Assembly (NCBI RefSeq): GCF_000686845.1
Contig: NZ_JMLS01000005.1
Span: forward strand, 163,672-227,671
Source: Paenibacillus sp. UNC451MF
Lineage (GTDB): Bacteria; Bacillota; Bacilli; Paenibacillales; NBRC-103111
Length of the DNA: 64,000 nucleotides
Direction: 5' to 3'
Shown here: piece after piece, positions 62,676-64,000 of the stretch
Numbering within the stretch: position 1 is the stretch's first letter
How the letters are laid out: every line of letters starts with the position of its first letter
Made by a program: the position numbers and the translations under genes
Notes under the pieces: model-generated
Seen by the model: only the letters and a program-made list of their open reading frames with translations
Told to the model about the DNA's origin: nothing
The model's database searches: none

Positions 62676-63881
62676 GTGGACTCTAACCAAGTAAGGCTGG
62701 AAGACGAGGATAACGTTCCTCGACGTACTGTCGATACGAGCACGCGAGTTGCTCATGACCCGCATGACGATAAGCATCAGGGTGCTGTTGTGATGCCGAT
62801 TTATCAGAATAGCTTGTTCACCTTCGCTACGTATGAAGATTTCGATAGGGCATCTATGGGGAATGACGATGTCCCTGTATACTCACGCGGACATAATCCG
62901 ACTGTACAGCAGCTGGAAAAGCGCTTAGCTGCTCTTCAAGGCGGAGAAAAGGCCCGATGCTTTGCTTCGGGAATGGCAGCTATCACGACGGCGGTCATTT
63001 CACATGTTCGGTCTGGAGACCATGTGATATGCGTGGATCAAGCCTACGGACCGACGCGGGAACTGTTGGGCGTGTTTCTAGCGCAGTATGGAGTGGAGAC
63101 GACCTTCGTCGATGGAACTTCTATGGAGTCTTTTCAAGCGGCGGTGCGTTCCAATACGCGGGTCATTTACCTGGAGAGCCCGACGACGCAGACGTTTCGG
63201 CTTCAGGATCTACGTGCTTGCGCAGAACTTGCCAGCAGCATTGGAGCGGTGACGATTATCGATAATACGTGGGGGACACCCTGTTTCCAGAACCCGTTCG
63301 AGTTCGGTATCGACCTCGTGCTGCATTCCATCAGCAAATATATCGGAGGCCATAGCGATATTATTGGTGGCGTGTTGATCGGGAGCGATGAAACGATCAG
63401 TCGAATCAACCGCAGTGAGTATCTGCTGCTCGGTGGCATCATGACGCCTCATTCGGCGTCCTTAACGATGCGCGGACTGCGGACGCTGCCCTTGCGTATG
63501 GAGAAGCTGGAGCAGAACGGACTCACGGTAGCGCAGCATTTGGAGCAGCTTCCTTTTGTAAGAAAGGTCAACCATCCGGGACTAGTATCCCACCCGCAGC
63601 AGGAACTGGCGAAGCGGCAGATGCACGGTTCGAGTAGTTTATTTTCCTTCGAGACCGACCTGCCGCCGGAAGAGATGAAGGCTTGGGCGGGAAGGCTCAA
63701 CTATTTCCGTATCGGCGTCAGCTGGGGCGGTTACGAGAGTTTGGTTACTGTGGGACGGTCCGTGCCGGGCTGCGAGCCCATACAGGGATCGATAGTTCGG
63801 CTGTACGTCGGTTTGGAGCATCCTCAGGTGCTGATAGAGGATATTGAGCAGGCTAGTACGGGGTTAGGTGGGATGGGTTAA
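62676..63881 (+). CDS. Cys/Met-metabolism PLP-dependent enzyme (cystathionine gamma-synthase/lyase-like)
   Basis: The product has 401 residues. GTG 62676 is chosen because GGAAGGAG lies seven bases upstream; GTG 62646 has no site. The fold is type-I PLP (Cys_Met_Meta_PP): YSRGHNPTVQQLEKRLAALQ, FASGMAAITTAV, DNTWGTPCFQNPFEFGID and the PLP-binding Lys in HSISKYIGGHSD. The family includes cystathionine gamma-synthase and gamma-lyase and methionine gamma-lyase. Its position at the end of a sugar-type importer operon under a FadR-type regulator is unusual. It suggests the imported compound carries a sulfur or amino-acid side, or that the enzyme acts on a related amino acid. This is inference. Confidence 0.9.
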   Translation: MDSNQVRLEDEDNVPRRTVDTSTRVAHDPHDDKHQGAVVMPIYQNSLFTFATYEDFDRASMGNDDVPVYSRGHNPTVQQLEKRLAALQGGEKARCFASGMAAITTAVISHVRSGDHVICVDQAYGPTRELLGVFLAQYGVETTFVDGTSMESFQAAVRSNTRVIYLESPTTQTFRLQDLRACAELASSIGAVTIIDNTWGTPCFQNPFEFGIDLVLHSISKYIGGHSDIIGGVLIGSDETISRINRSEYLLLGGIMTPHSASLTMRGLRTLPLRMEKLEQNGLTVAQHLEQLPFVRKVNHPGLVSHPQQELAKRQMHGSSSLFSFETDLPPEEMKAWAGRLNYFRIGVSWGGYESLVTVGRSVPGCEPIQGSIVRLYVGLEHPQVLIEDIEQASTGLGGMG

Positions 63882-63891
63882 ATGGAAATAT

Positions 63892-63935
63892 AGGAGCTTT
63901 GCCACTGAATAGGGTGGTAAAGCTCCTTCTTTTTA
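63892..63935 (+). terminator. Terminator after the PLP-enzyme operon (second repeat family, copy 2)
   Basis: AGGAGCTTTGCCAC / GTGGTAAAGCTCCT forms a 14-bp stem with one G-T pair and an 8-base loop, followed by T-rich sequence. It resembles the hairpin at 22060-22103. Bases 63936-64000 hold nothing recognisable. Confidence 0.88.
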
Positions 63936-64000
63936 TGCACCCTTGAGGTCAGCAGAATATGTAGAAACTTAATGCTTGATGGAAATAACTGTATAATATA

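Noticed and set aside
62196-62777. Minus-strand open frame of 193 codons over the MalG-like permease and PLP-enzyme start
   Set aside because: It is a shadow of two well-supported genes, rich in Arg and His, without start signals.

Overview
The window looks like chromosomal DNA of a spore-forming, motile Gram-positive bacterium of the Paenibacillaceae, most likely Paenibacillus or a close relative. The reasons are gene content and layout. It carries cotJA-cotJB-cotJC spore-coat genes, an S-layer-homology (SLH) surface protein, a YesN-type membrane-anchored AraC regulator beside glycan genes, many GntR-controlled ABC importers, strong GGAGG ribosome binding sites with frequent TTG and GTG starts, and a sigma-D type promoter before a chemoreceptor. 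This is inferred from gene families, not from a marker gene.

Layout. (1) 1-5418: an operon of an OPT-type transporter (cut by the window edge), DUF917, DUF1177, AroM, an M29-like aminopeptidase and a nitroreductase. It is probably uptake and breakdown of a peptide- or hydantoin-like compound. (2) 5419-11645: an AT-richer, island-like block with a zinc-ribbon-like relic, an Mrr-type restriction endonuclease, and a compact five-gene operon. That operon has three unrecognised proteins, a coiled-coil/membrane protein and a Ycf46-type AAA+ ATPase. It is the best candidate for an undescribed system. (3) 11646-12001: a gene-free stretch with four DnaA-box-like 9-mers. (4) 12002-17653: a HutC-type GntR regulator, a four-gene ABC importer and a metallophosphoesterase, with a GntR-like operator. 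(5) 17736-21446: an autoregulated YtrA-type regulator with a DUF1648/DUF5808 membrane protein, a diguanylate cyclase and a small K+-channel protein with an unusual filter. (6) 21619-23328: a YkvA protein and cotJABC.

(7) 23627-29462: a giant hybrid sensor kinase (protein-kinase-like head, AAA/TPR middle, GAF, HisKA_3/HATPase) and its NarL-type response regulator. (8) 29513-33462: a Fur-boxed ferric-siderophore ABC importer. (9) 33586-38876: a 1731-residue SLH-anchored protein that combines Ig-like, calcium-repeat, von Willebrand A and alpha/beta-hydrolase domains. (10) 38939-45679: a small membrane protein, two AraC(DUF6597)/SRPBCC pairs, a polar amino-acid ABC importer and an aldo/keto reductase. 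(11) 45903-50941: a small unknown protein, a chemoreceptor with a sigma-D promoter, and the YesN-type regulator. (12) 51032-55378: a GH38 alpha-mannosidase and a GntP-type permease. (13) 55406-58256: a solitary OLD-family ATPase/nuclease and a tandem P-loop ATPase. (14) 58443-63935: a FadR-type regulator, a sugar-type ABC importer lacking its own ATPase, and a Cys/Met-metabolism PLP enzyme.

Two families of near-identical intrinsic terminators recur at operon ends. One has six copies (AAAGCACYGACC stem) and the other has two (GGAGCTTTG stem). No tRNA, rRNA, CRISPR array or intact insertion sequence was seen. All positions and motifs were read by eye, and no database search was run.
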